Under the pieces are notes generated by a model that saw only the letters and a program-made list of their open reading frames with translations, was not told where the DNA came from and did no database searches. 7,443 nt of DNA, taken from positions 1 to 7,443 of the forward strand of contig DBEYOB010000136.1 in assembly GCA_048173955.1 (NCBI GenBank). Direction: 5' to 3'. Positions 1-5,962 of this stretch are shown one piece after another (within the stretch, counting starts at the first letter, position 1; each line of letters opens with the position of its first letter). Made by a program: the position numbers and the translations under genes. This DNA is from CAZUFB01 sp048173955. GTDB lineage: Bacteria > Actinomycetota > Coriobacteriia > Coriobacteriales > UMGS124.

Positions 1-1458
1 CTACGCGACCTCGAAGAGTATTACACACCCGGTGAGCACCGAGGCCAGCAGCACGAAGAACAGCAGGATGCTGTAGAGCATGTAGCAGCTCACCTGCGTG
101 AGGCTCAAGGGGGCGACGAAGTCGTAGCCCTGGGTGAGCGTCGTGCCGATGAGCACGAAGACGCTCAGGAACGGCACGGCGACCGCGAGGGCGTTGGCGA
201 ACCCGTCGAGCAGGTAGGCGCGGCGGTAGGGGTGCAGCCCCGCGCGGCGGCCGATCTCGTCCTGGATCTTGCCGAACGTCGCCATCGAGGCGCTCGTCAC
301 GCCGCCGAAGATGAGCGTGGTCGCGGTGATGCCGAGCATCATGGCGATCTCGGCGCCGCGCGCCGTCGTGCCGAGCCTGCTGCTCAGGATGCCGTCCGAG
401 ATGCGGCCGAGCACGCCCGCCGCGGCGAGCACGCCCATGATGCTGTAGACCGACATCACGAGCACCACGGTCGCCATCATGGAGCTCACGCCCTCGGTGA
501 GGAACCCGGCGGGCACGCCGTCGGCGACCGATATGATGCGGCCGGGCGCGACCAGGCCGGTCGCGAGGCCCACGGCGGTTCCGAGCAGCAGGCCCACGGT
601 GATGGCCTTGTAGATGCTGCGGGTTTTGACGGCGACGGCGAGCATCACCGCGACGGGCACGAGCATGACGAGCGGCTTGGGGTCCATGCTGTCGACGAGG
701 ATCTGCTGTGCGCCCTCGCCGACCGCGCCGCCGCCTCCGAGCAGCCAGAACAGCACGCACGCCACGGCGGCGGCCGCGAGCGCGAACGGCATGCGGCTCG
801 CCACGCAGCCGCCGATGTCGGCTGTGTCGGGACGGCGCGTGTAGCGCTGGGTGCTCGCCGAGATGATGGTGGTGTCCGAGATGGGCGCCACGTTGTCGCC
901 GAAGATGCCGCCGCTCACGATGGCCCCCGCCAGGGCGGCCGGTTCGCAGCCGAGCAGGACGCCGGCGGGGTAAAAGATGGGGAAGCAGATGAACATCGTG
1001 CCGAGCGACGACCCCGTCGCCATGGCGATGACGCACACCGCGAAGAAGGTGAACGCGCAGAAGAAGCCGCCGCCCACGCCGATGATGTCGGCGAGCCACA
1101 CGAAGCCGGCCGAGATGTTGGCCTCCTTCACGAGCGCCGAGAACATGCCGATGATGAGCAGGAGCAGGAGGATCTGGATCGACTCCTTGGCGCCCGCGTA
1201 GGCGGCCTCCCAGAAGCGCTCGTATTGGCCCTTCTTCACGAACAGCGCGCCCACGAGCAGCGCGACGAGCGCGCCCATTGCGAGGGCGTACATCTCGAAG
1301 GCCTGGAACACGATGAAGTAGAGGATGCAGAAGAACAGGAAGATGCCGACGGGAATGAACGCCGTCCCCCATCCTCCGCGGAACTCGAGCCGGTCGGGGG
1401 TTTCGGACCGGGCGCCGCCCGGTCGGCTGGCAGATGCCTCGCTTGCGTGCTGTGCCAT
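1..1458 (-). CDS. NhaC-family Na+/H+ antiporter
   Basis: 485-residue integral membrane protein that probably exchanges sodium for protons across the cytoplasmic membrane, serving pH and sodium homeostasis. After a hydrophilic N-terminal tail of about 30 residues there are roughly a dozen hydrophobic segments over residues 33-485. NhaC-like signatures are the small-residue loop ATGSSLGT (147-154) followed by a Pro-rich helix, and the motif GGIFGDNVAPISDTT (183-197), which matches the family's FGD-x-x-(S/A)P-x-SDTT transport-site motif. A second-half motif, R-x-A-x-x-x-D, lies near 412-418. Length is normal for NhaC proteins. The ATG at 1458 has a good ribosome binding site (GAGG within AAGGAAGAGG, 8 nt upstream). 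The TAG stop sits exactly at the window start, so the gene is complete. The aldo/keto reductase gene lies 159 bp upstream on the same strand. Family is secure. The transported ion is inferred; amino-acid-coupled antiport, as in some relatives, is not excluded. Confidence 0.88.
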   Translation of the reverse strand: MAQHASEASASRPGGARSETPDRLEFRGGWGTAFIPVGIFLFFCILYFIVFQAFEMYALAMGALVALLVGALFVKKGQYERFWEAAYAGAKESIQILLLLLIIGMFSALVKEANISAGFVWLADIIGVGGGFFCAFTFFAVCVIAMATGSSLGTMFICFPIFYPAGVLLGCEPAALAGAIVSGGIFGDNVAPISDTTIISASTQRYTRRPDTADIGGCVASRMPFALAAAAVACVLFWLLGGGGAVGEGAQQILVDSMDPKPLVMLVPVAVMLAVAVKTRSIYKAITVGLLLGTAVGLATGLVAPGRIISVADGVPAGFLTEGVSSMMATVVLVMSVYSIMGVLAAAGVLGRISDGILSSRLGTTARGAEIAMMLGITATTLIFGGVTSASMATFGKIQDEIGRRAGLHPYRRAYLLDGFANALAVAVPFLSVFVLIGTTLTQGYDFVAPLSLTQVSCYMLYSILLFFVLLASVLTGCVILFEVA

Positions 1459-1592
1459 GGTGCGTACCTCTTCCTTAGAGACATGCCGGGCGTCCGTCGA
1501 GGTTCGTTCCTGCGGATCATCCCGACCGTGGTCGCCAGGTGGGCAGCCTGCGGGTTCGGCCGATGGCCTCCCTTTCGTCGCCCTGCGGGCAG

Positions 1593-1604
1593 CTCCCGCG
1601 GGAG
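1593..1604. repeat. 12-bp perfect palindrome after the aldo/keto reductase gene
   Basis: CTCCCGCGGGAG is a perfect self-complementary sequence beginning 14 bp past the stop codon of the aldo/keto reductase (minus strand). A second short inverted repeat (GCCC-GCA-GGGC on the minus strand) follows at about 1580-1590. There is no T-tract on either strand, so this is not a canonical intrinsic terminator. It could slow RNA polymerase, stabilise the mRNA end, or be chance in GC-rich DNA. The rest of the 1459-1617 gap shows only the antiporter ribosome binding site and no clear promoter. Confidence 0.3.
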
Positions 1605-1617
1605 GGTCTCGGTCGCG

Positions 1618-2700
1618 CTAGGCGCCGTGCGGGGCGAGCGCGGCGTCGGCGGTGTTCTCGTTCATGCGCATGATGGCGCGGTACTTCGAGCCGGGCGTGC
1701 GCTCCTGCTCGAAGGGCTCGCCGTCGACGGTGGGGAAGCGGCCGATATAGGCGCGGATCCGGGCGACCTCGTCCTCTGCGAGCTCGAACGAGAAGATCCG
1801 CTCGTTCTGGGCGACGTGGCGGCTGTTGCGGACCCCCACGATGGCGGCGGCGACGCCGCGCTGGGCGAGCACGTAGCGGGTCGCCACGTTGGCGACGCCG
1901 ACGCCGTGCGCCTCGGCGATGGGAGCGAGCACATCGAGCAGGCCCTGGTAGCCCTCCCATCCCAGCGAGTCGCCGATGACCTGCAGGTACTTGACCTGCG
2001 AGCGGGTCTCGGGCTCGGCCGGGGGCTCGGGGATGCTGCGCCAGGCGTCGGCGAGGAAGCCGCCGGCGAGCGTGCCGTAGCAGATGAGCGAGATGCCGTG
2101 CTCGACGCAGTAGGCCTGCATCCTGCGCTCGACGCGGCGGTCGAAGACGGAGTACTGCGCCTGCATCGAGACCACCGGGACGCCGGCGTCGACGAGCTCG
2201 GCGAGGTGGTCGGTGTCGAAGTTCGTGACGCCGATGTGGCGGATCTTGCCCTTTTTCTGCAGGTCGACGAGGTGCAGGGCGGTCTCGACGCAGCCGGGGA
2301 CGTCGTAGTCCCACCAGTGGAACTGCACGAGGTCGAGTGCGTCCTTGTGGAGGCGCGCCAGGCTGCGGTCGACGGCCGCCTCGACGTAGGCGGCATCGAC
2401 GGTGCGCAGATCGTCGATGTCGGGCACGAATTTGGTGTGTACCTGGATCTTGTCGGCCGCAGAGGGGCCTTCGGCGTCCTTGAGCCCCTGCACGAGCGTG
2501 CCGATGAACTCTTCCGAGCGCCCGTAGATGTCGGCGCAGTCGAACGTGGTGAAGCCGCGGTCGACGAGGTCGCGGAATGCGCGCATCACGTCGTCGAGGT
2601 CGAGGCTGCCTTTGAGGGTGTGGCCGTTTGAGAGCTGCCAGCACCCGTTCAGGACGCGGCAGATAGAGTAACCCGGTGCCAGTTCGAAACGCTCGACCAT
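1618..2700 (-). CDS. Aldo/keto reductase
   Basis: 360-residue soluble cytoplasmic oxidoreductase of the aldo/keto reductase superfamily (TIM barrel), expected to reduce an aldehyde or ketone with NAD(P)H. The catalytic tetrad is intact: Asp54 (FDCAD), Tyr59 (IYG), Lys90 (VHTK) and His128 (QFHWWDYD). The barrel motif IRHIGVTNFD lies at 153-162, and the C-terminal cofactor-binding region follows the pattern AAIVGVRNSRH (285-295). The tail from about 325 is polar and slightly longer than in many family members. The start at 2700 is well supported: AAAGGAG lies 7 nt upstream. Substrate cannot be read from sequence. The overall form is like the open-chain sugar/aldehyde reductase branch rather than the 2,5-diketogluconate type, but this is an impression. 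The gene lies between the small TIGR04076-like gene and the antiporter on the same strand, which may mean shared transcription but does not reveal a pathway. Confidence 0.9.
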   Translation of the reverse strand: MVERFELAPGYSICRVLNGCWQLSNGHTLKGSLDLDDVMRAFRDLVDRGFTTFDCADIYGRSEEFIGTLVQGLKDAEGPSAADKIQVHTKFVPDIDDLRTVDAAYVEAAVDRSLARLHKDALDLVQFHWWDYDVPGCVETALHLVDLQKKGKIRHIGVTNFDTDHLAELVDAGVPVVSMQAQYSVFDRRVERRMQAYCVEHGISLICYGTLAGGFLADAWRSIPEPPAEPETRSQVKYLQVIGDSLGWEGYQGLLDVLAPIAEAHGVGVANVATRYVLAQRGVAAAIVGVRNSRHVAQNERIFSFELAEDEVARIRAYIGRFPTVDGEPFEQERTPGSKYRAIMRMNENTADAALAPHGA

Positions 2701-2857
2701 GGCTATGCTCCTTTGTCCATCGCGCTGCCGCGGCCCTTTGCCGCCGCGCTTGTGGCTTGTGGAGAGATTAGGGAGAGGGGTTCCGCCGCGGGACGGTCTC
2801 CTGCCAGATGTCCGCCAACGAGCGCGATGCGTCGGCGAGCGGCCGGCGTGGTGGCGG
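2701..2857. other. Intergenic gap before the aldo/keto reductase
   Basis: 157 bp between the small cysteine protein and the aldo/keto reductase, both on the minus strand. It contains the reductase ribosome binding site (2708-2714) and a GC-rich self-complementary stretch around 2722-2750 that could fold in the 5' untranslated RNA. It also holds a purine-rich patch at 2761-2777 and a 7-bp tandem duplication, GCTTGTG twice (2748-2761). I see no T-tract terminator and no persuasive -35/-10 pair, so it is undecided whether the reductase has its own promoter. Confidence 0.4.
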
Positions 2858-3304
2858 TCAGCGCAGGCCTGCGGCGCCCTCCGCGTCGGCGGGGGAGGGG
2901 GCCGCAGGGTCCCCGGCGGCCGTCGGGACCACCGTGCAGGCGGCGTGGCTCAGCGTCCGCCGGGCGGTGCGGGTGATCTTGAACCGCGCCCCGCAGTTGG
3001 GGTCGGGGCAGGCGATGAGCGCGTCCGAGAGCATCCAGTCGTTTTCCTGCAGCGGCCGCTGCTTTGCCGGCAGCAGGGGCAGCAGCGCCGCAAGCGCGTA
3101 CATCGAGAACGACGTCTTCTCGGGAAAGACGAGGTTCTCGCCCTCCACCAGGAAGTAGTCGCCGACGCGGTGGCCGCACACGAACGGCCGGTCGCCGGGC
3201 ACGACCTCCACCCTGAGGTCGAAGAGGTCGAACGCGTCGGCGGGGGCGCAGGGCACGCCGGTCGACGGCGTCGTCGCGTTCGGGCGGCTTTCACAGATGG
3301 GCAT
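2858..3304 (-). CDS. Small cysteine-containing protein, TIGR04076-like
   Basis: 148-residue protein of unknown function. The core (about 30-115) resembles the TIGR04076 family of small proteins: a short beta segment ending in a Cys-Gly-His plus VGDYF motif (C43, H45, 46-51), then FSMYALAALLPLLPAKQR (66-83), an acidic NDW turn, and IACPDPNCGARFKITR (97-112). Cysteines 43, 99 and 104 with His45 could form a metal or redox site; this is inference. Residues 1-28 are a variable leader, and 121-148 are an Ala/Pro-rich tail that looks disordered. The ATG at 3304 is preferred because upstream in-frame codons show no protein-like sequence; its ribosome binding site is weak (GAGG, 5 nt upstream). There is no signal peptide or membrane helix. 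It is transcribed divergently from the purine permease and lies 157 bp upstream of the aldo/keto reductase on the same strand. The gene looks real; family assignment is from memory of the motif pattern. Confidence 0.72.
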   Translation of the reverse strand: MPICESRPNATTPSTGVPCAPADAFDLFDLRVEVVPGDRPFVCGHRVGDYFLVEGENLVFPEKTSFSMYALAALLPLLPAKQRPLQENDWMLSDALIACPDPNCGARFKITRTARRTLSHAACTVVPTAAGDPAAPSPADAEGAAGLR

Positions 3305-3335
3305 GGGCGCCTCGCTCTCTTGCGGTCCGGTGCGT

Positions 3336-3364
3336 TTGCGCGGAACTATATGCGTTTCATACAG
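3336..3364. promoter_or_regulatory. Candidate divergent promoter/operator, AT-rich dyad
   Basis: Between the divergent small protein and permease genes, an AT-rich patch breaks the GC-rich background. At 3346-3364 there is an imperfect dyad, CTATATG-CGTTT-CATACAG, with six of seven positions paired. Plus strand: TTGCGC (3336-3341), a 16-bp spacer and CATACA (3358-3363) form a weak -35/-10 pair for the permease. Minus strand: TATAGT (3345-3350 read in reverse) is a good -10 for the small gene, giving an untranslated leader of roughly 35 nt, but its -35 is poor. The dyad would overlap both -10 elements, the position expected of an operator. All of this is pattern matching. Confidence 0.35.
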
Positions 3365-3452
3365 CACCCATGGTTCCGACAAAAAATGTCCACAACATGC
3401 GTATCCTGTGCACTGACGAGGGCGCCCGCAGGGACGCTGGCCCGAAACCAGG

Positions 3453-3459
3453 GGAGGAG
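3453..3459 (+). promoter_or_regulatory. Strong ribosome binding site fixing the permease GTG start
   Basis: GGAGGAG lies 10 nt before the GTG at 3470, and the following codons match the usual NCS2 N-terminus. This site is why GTG is chosen over the in-frame ATG codons farther upstream (for example 3386), which lack such a site. Just before it, CTGG-CCCGAAA-CCAG (3438-3452) could form a small hairpin touching the site. Confidence 0.75.
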
Positions 3460-3469
3460 ATCGGCAGAA

Positions 3470-4789
3470 GTGGAGAAGTTCTTCAAGATCAGGGAGCGCG
3501 GAAGCACCGTCGGCGACGAGATCGTCGGCGGCCTCACCACGTTTCTGGCGATGGCCTACATCATCGCCGTCAACCCGTCCATGATGGAGGTGGCGGGCAT
3601 CCCGTTCAACGCGGCGCTCACGGCGACGTGCTTCGGCGCCGCGATCATGACCATCGCCATGGGCCTCATCGCCAACCGCCCCATCGCACTGGCGTCGGGC
3701 ATGGGCATCAACGCGATCGTCGCGTACACGCTGTGCGCAGGAGAGAGTGCGGTCGACTGGCGCGTCGCCATGGCCGTCGTCATGGTCGAGGGCATCGTCA
3801 TCCTGGTGCTGGTCCTGTGCGGGCTGCGCAAGGCCATCATGGACGCCATCCCGGTGAGCCTGCGCCGCGCAATCGGCATCGGCATCGGCCTGTTCATCGC
3901 CTTCATCGGCCTCAAGGGCGGCGGCATCATCGCCGCCGACGGGTCGACTCTCATCGCGCTGGGCGACCTCTCGTCCAGCACGTGCATCGTGGCGATCCTG
4001 TCCATCATCATCGCCGTCGTGCTCCAGGCGCTCAAGGTCAAGGGCGGCCTGATCATCTCCATCGTGGTCGCCACCGTCGTCGGCATCCCGCTCGGCGTGA
4101 CCGTCGTGCCGACCGAGTGGAACTTCGGGCTCGACTTCAGCTCGTTCGCCGCGCCGTTCCAGACCGACCCGGCGAGCGGCACGATGGCCTTCATCCAGGT
4201 GTTCGCCCAGCCTGCGCTGCTGCTCATGGTGTTCTCGCTGCTCATGAGCGACTTCTTCGACACGATGGGCACCGTGGTGGCCGTCGGCAACCAGGCCGAC
4301 TTCACCGACAAGGACGGCAACGTCAAGGACATCCAGCCCATCCTCGCGGTCGACTCCGCGGCGGCCGCGATGGGCGGCGTCTTCGGCTGCAGCTCCATCA
4401 CGAGCTTCGTCGAGTCGACCTCGGGCGCCGCGGCCGGCGCGCGCACGGGCCTCTCGAACATCGTGATCGGCGTCCTGTTCGCCGTCTGCGCGTTCTTCGC
4501 CCCCATCGTGGGCATGGTGTCGGGAGCGGCGACGTGCGGCGCCCTCGTCGTGGTGGGCTACCTCATGATGAGCGACATCGCCGAGATCGACTGGTCGCGC
4601 GTCGAGTACGCCTTCCCGGCGTTCATCACCATCGTCGGCATCCCCATGACCTACTCCATCACCAACGGCATCGGCTTCGGGTTCATCTCCTACTGCCTGA
4701 TCATGGTCGTCACGGGCAGGGTGCGCGAGGTCAAGCCGCTCATGTGGGTCGCCGCGCTGGCGTTCCTCGTGATGTTCATCTTCGGCTAA
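3470..4789 (+). CDS. NCS2-family (AzgA-type) purine permease
   Basis: 439-residue polytopic transporter that probably imports purine bases (adenine, guanine or hypoxanthine) by proton symport for salvage. The N-terminus, MEKFFKIRERGSTVGDEIVGG, is typical of the AzgA/PbuG branch. Further hallmarks are GMGINAIVAY (77-86), DFFDTMGT (261-268, the TM8 substrate region with acidic D261 and D264), and SSITSFVESTSGAAAGARTG (308-327, the TM10 region with E315), followed by a hydrophobic C-terminal block. Roughly 12-14 hydrophobic segments span residues 17-438, and length is normal for the family. The hydrophilic loop after TM8 (NQADFTDKDGNVKD, 274-287) corresponds to the family's NxAGLxDEDGN loop. The gene stands alone between a divergent neighbour and its own terminator, so it is probably monocistronic. 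Specific substrate is not decided by sequence; xanthine/uracil permeases are a more distant NCS2 branch and less likely. Confidence 0.9.
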   Translation: MEKFFKIRERGSTVGDEIVGGLTTFLAMAYIIAVNPSMMEVAGIPFNAALTATCFGAAIMTIAMGLIANRPIALASGMGINAIVAYTLCAGESAVDWRVAMAVVMVEGIVILVLVLCGLRKAIMDAIPVSLRRAIGIGIGLFIAFIGLKGGGIIAADGSTLIALGDLSSSTCIVAILSIIIAVVLQALKVKGGLIISIVVATVVGIPLGVTVVPTEWNFGLDFSSFAAPFQTDPASGTMAFIQVFAQPALLLMVFSLLMSDFFDTMGTVVAVGNQADFTDKDGNVKDIQPILAVDSAAAAMGGVFGCSSITSFVESTSGAAAGARTGLSNIVIGVLFAVCAFFAPIVGMVSGAATCGALVVVGYLMMSDIAEIDWSRVEYAFPAFITIVGIPMTYSITNGIGFGFISYCLIMVVTGRVREVKPLMWVAALAFLVMFIFG

Positions 4790-4808
4790 GCGCTCTCGGG
4801 GTCGCCGC

Positions 4809-4827
4809 GCCGCGCGGATCGCGCGGC
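4809..4827 (+). repeat. 8-bp hairpin just after the permease stop
   Basis: GCCGCGCG-GAT-CGCGCGGC is a perfect 8-bp stem with a 3-nt loop, starting 20 bp after the permease stop codon and followed by only three T residues. It is a poor terminator by itself. It may act as a 3' mRNA-protecting hairpin in front of the stronger terminator 30 bp downstream. Confidence 0.4.
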
Positions 4828-4856
4828 TTTGCGGACGCACCTTGGTTTTTCCGCTG

Positions 4857-4887
4857 GGCCCGCCGGTTGTTCCGGCGGGCCTTTTTT
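4857..4887 (+). terminator. Intrinsic terminator of the permease gene
   Basis: A perfect 10-bp stem (GGCCCGCCGG / CCGGCGGGCC) with a TTGTT loop is directly followed by six T residues (4882-4887). It lies 68 bp beyond the permease stop codon. There is no matching A-tract on the left side, so it should work only in the plus direction. It insulates the suf operon from permease transcription. Confidence 0.9.
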
Positions 4888-4906
4888 ATCGCGTTCGAGC
4901 GCTGTC

Positions 4907-4930
4907 CGCCGGCGCATGATGCGCCCGGCG
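4907..4930. repeat. Perfect 15-bp dyad in the sufC upstream region
   Basis: GGCGCAT-G-ATGCGCC (4911-4925) is a perfect inverted repeat around a single central base. Taking one C at 4925 as a bulge instead, the pairing extends to CGCCG (4907-4911) with CGGCG (4926-4930). There is no T-tract on the right, so it is not a terminator. It could be an operator upstream of the suf promoter region or a chance GC-rich palindrome. Confidence 0.4.
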
Positions 4931-4963
4931 ACGCACGGCGCGCCCGTCGGGAGGGGCCGGCCT

Positions 4964-4999
4964 GGTTTCATAATCCTAGCAACTTTGTATGAATTATCT
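4964..4999 (+). promoter_or_regulatory. AT-rich island, likely sufC promoter/operator region
   Basis: About 36 bp of AT-rich DNA in an otherwise very GC-rich gap, 125-160 bp upstream of sufC and after the terminator. It contains the -10-like hexamers CATAAT (4969-4974) and TATGAA (4988-4993), and the inverted repeat TTCATA-N15-TATGAA (4967-4972 and 4988-4993). No good -35 is visible for either hexamer, so the exact start site is not assigned. The position makes it the most likely place for the suf operon promoter and for binding by an iron- or cluster-sensing regulator. I do not see a convincing Fur, IscR or SufR consensus. Confidence 0.45.
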
Positions 5000-5004
5000 G
5001 AAGC

Positions 5005-5041
5005 CCCCCGTTCGACTCCTGACGTCGAAAGCCGCCGGGGG
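5005..5041 (+). promoter_or_regulatory. sufC leader hairpin 1
   Basis: An inner perfect 6-bp stem, TTCGAC (5011-5016) with GTCGAA (5024-5029), and a 7-nt loop is enclosed by CCCCC (5005-5009) pairing with GGGGG (5037-5041) across an asymmetric internal loop. It lies in the expected untranslated leader of the suf operon. Secondary structure is inferred by eye and has no energy calculation. Confidence 0.4.
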
Positions 5042-5050
5042 TACACAGGG

Positions 5051-5088
5051 CCGCGAGGGCGCGAACAACGCCGCCTTCGCGGTTTATT
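5051..5088 (+). promoter_or_regulatory. sufC leader hairpin 2, terminator-like
   Basis: CCGCGA (5051-5056) pairs with TCGCGG (5077-5082), and additional inner pairing GGCG/CGCC (5058-5061 with 5069-5072) gives a roughly 10-bp interrupted stem. It is followed immediately by the T-rich run TTTATT (5083-5088). The layout resembles a weak intrinsic terminator or attenuator 35-40 nt before the sufC start. The T-run is interrupted, so read-through is expected if it terminates at all. Confidence 0.35.
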
Positions 5089-5122
5089 CGACTATCCGGC
5101 ACGTGCGGGGCTTGGAGGACAT

Positions 5123-5962
5123 ATGGCATCGGAGATGTGCGGCACGGCGGCTGCGGGGGAGCGTGCGGGTGCGGAACGCCCCCTGCTCTCGGTCAGGGAC
5201 CTCGACGTGAGCGCCGGGGACGCGGAAATTCTGCACGGCGTCGACCTCGAGATCGGCCGGGGAGAGGTCCACGTGCTGATGGGCCCCAACGGAGCGGGAA
5301 AGTCGACGCTCGGCCGGGCGCTCATGGGAGACCCGGCGTACCGGGTCGCCGCGGGGTCGATCGAGCTCGACGGCGAGGAGCTTGTGCCGCTCTCGGCGGA
5401 CAAGCGGTCGCTGGCGGGCGTGTTCCTCTCGTACCAGGCGCCGGTCGAGGTTCCCGGCGTCGCGCTCTACTCGTTTCTGCGGGCGGCGGCGCGCAAACGC
5501 CCCGAGCTGAAGATGCGCGGCGCCCAGTTCAGGGAGCACGTGGGCGCGCTGTGCGACGCCCTCGGCCTCGACCAGGCGTATCTGGTGCGCGACCTCAACG
5601 TCGGGTTCTCGGGCGGGGAGCGCAAGAAGGTCGAGATGCTGCAGCTCCTGCTGCTGAGGCCCAAGCTCGCCATCCTCGACGAGACCGACTCGGGCCTCGA
5701 CGTCGACGCCCTCGCGACCGTCGCCCGGGGCATCGAGGCCTACCGCGCGGGCGGCGACGGGTCGCTGCTCATCGTCACGCACAACGTGCGCCTTCTGGCG
5801 CACCTCCCCGTCGACCGGGTGCACGTCATGGTGCGCGGCCGCCTGGTCGCCTCGGGCGGCGCCGACCTGGTGGGCCGCATCGACCGGGAGGGCTTCTCCG
5901 CCTTCGAGCGCGCCGCCGGCGCGGCCGACGGCGCCCCGGCGCGGGAAGGGGGCGCGGCATGA
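5123..5962 (+). CDS. sufC: SufC, Fe-S cluster assembly ATPase
   Basis: 279-residue cytoplasmic ABC-type ATPase of the SUF system; it forms the SufBCD complex and drives cluster assembly on the SufB/SufD scaffold. Motifs in order: Walker A GPNGAGKST (54-62), Q-loop with Q105 in SYQAPVEVPGV (103-113), ABC signature FSGGERKK (162-169), Walker B LAILDE (182-187), the SufC-typical TDSGLDVDAL (188-197) with D-loop, and switch His220 (VTHNVRLL). There are no membrane segments. The ABC domain begins near residue 21, so there is a 20-residue Ala/Gly/Glu-rich extension; the C-terminal 15 residues are Ala/Gly-rich. Start choice: ATG 5123 has GGAGG 4 nt upstream, which is tight spacing; the in-frame ATG at 5135 is a weaker alternative. 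It is first in the operon, and its TGA overlaps the sufB ATG (ATGA). Confidence 0.95.
   Translation: MASEMCGTAAAGERAGAERPLLSVRDLDVSAGDAEILHGVDLEIGRGEVHVLMGPNGAGKSTLGRALMGDPAYRVAAGSIELDGEELVPLSADKRSLAGVFLSYQAPVEVPGVALYSFLRAAARKRPELKMRGAQFREHVGALCDALGLDQAYLVRDLNVGFSGGERKKVEMLQLLLLRPKLAILDETDSGLDVDALATVARGIEAYRAGGDGSLLIVTHNVRLLAHLPVDRVHVMVRGRLVASGGADLVGRIDREGFSAFERAAGAADGAPAREGGAA

Larger units (their letters stand above)
4790..5122. other. 333-bp intergenic region between permease and sufC
   Basis: The longest gene-free stretch in the window. From left to right it holds the two post-permease hairpins including the terminator, the 15-bp dyad, the AT-rich promoter-like island, two leader hairpins and the sufC ribosome binding site. 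Reading frames crossing it show no protein-like composition. A frame starting at ATG 4989 runs into sufC and is not believed to be a gene. No divergent or plus-strand regulator gene fits here. Confidence 0.7.

Noticed and set aside
232..2631. Very long plus-strand open frame opposite the antiporter and reductase genes
   Set aside because: Its translation is dominated by His/Arg/Asp/Glu/Ala, typical of the antisense of GC-rich genes, and both opposite-strand genes have clear family motifs and ribosome binding sites.
2699..3469. Upstream plus-strand extension of the permease frame
   Set aside because: It overlaps the opposite-strand gene and has no permease-like sequence. The family N-terminus begins at GTG 3470, right after a strong ribosome binding site.
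3305..3469. Possible purine riboswitch before the permease gene
   Set aside because: I could not find the paired P1 helix with the conserved purine-aptamer core or loop sequences, and no expression-platform terminator is present. A covariance-model search would settle it.
3305..4840. Minus-strand extension of the small cysteine protein frame across the permease gene
   Set aside because: The extension reads as low-complexity Asp/His/Arg antisense sequence; protein-like sequence begins only at the Met at 3304.
3370..4992. 540-codon plus-strand frame overlapping the permease
   Set aside because: Arg/His/Gly-rich out-of-frame shadow of the permease gene that also runs through its terminator.
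4988..5006. Possible Fur box in the AT-rich island
   Set aside because: Only a single GATAAT-like hexamer on the minus strand matches; the remaining positions do not follow the repeat pattern.
4989..5210. 73-codon frame starting in the sufC leader (possible leader peptide)
   Set aside because: No ribosome binding site before its ATG; it runs out of frame into sufC, and its sequence shows no recognisable signal or regulatory codon run.
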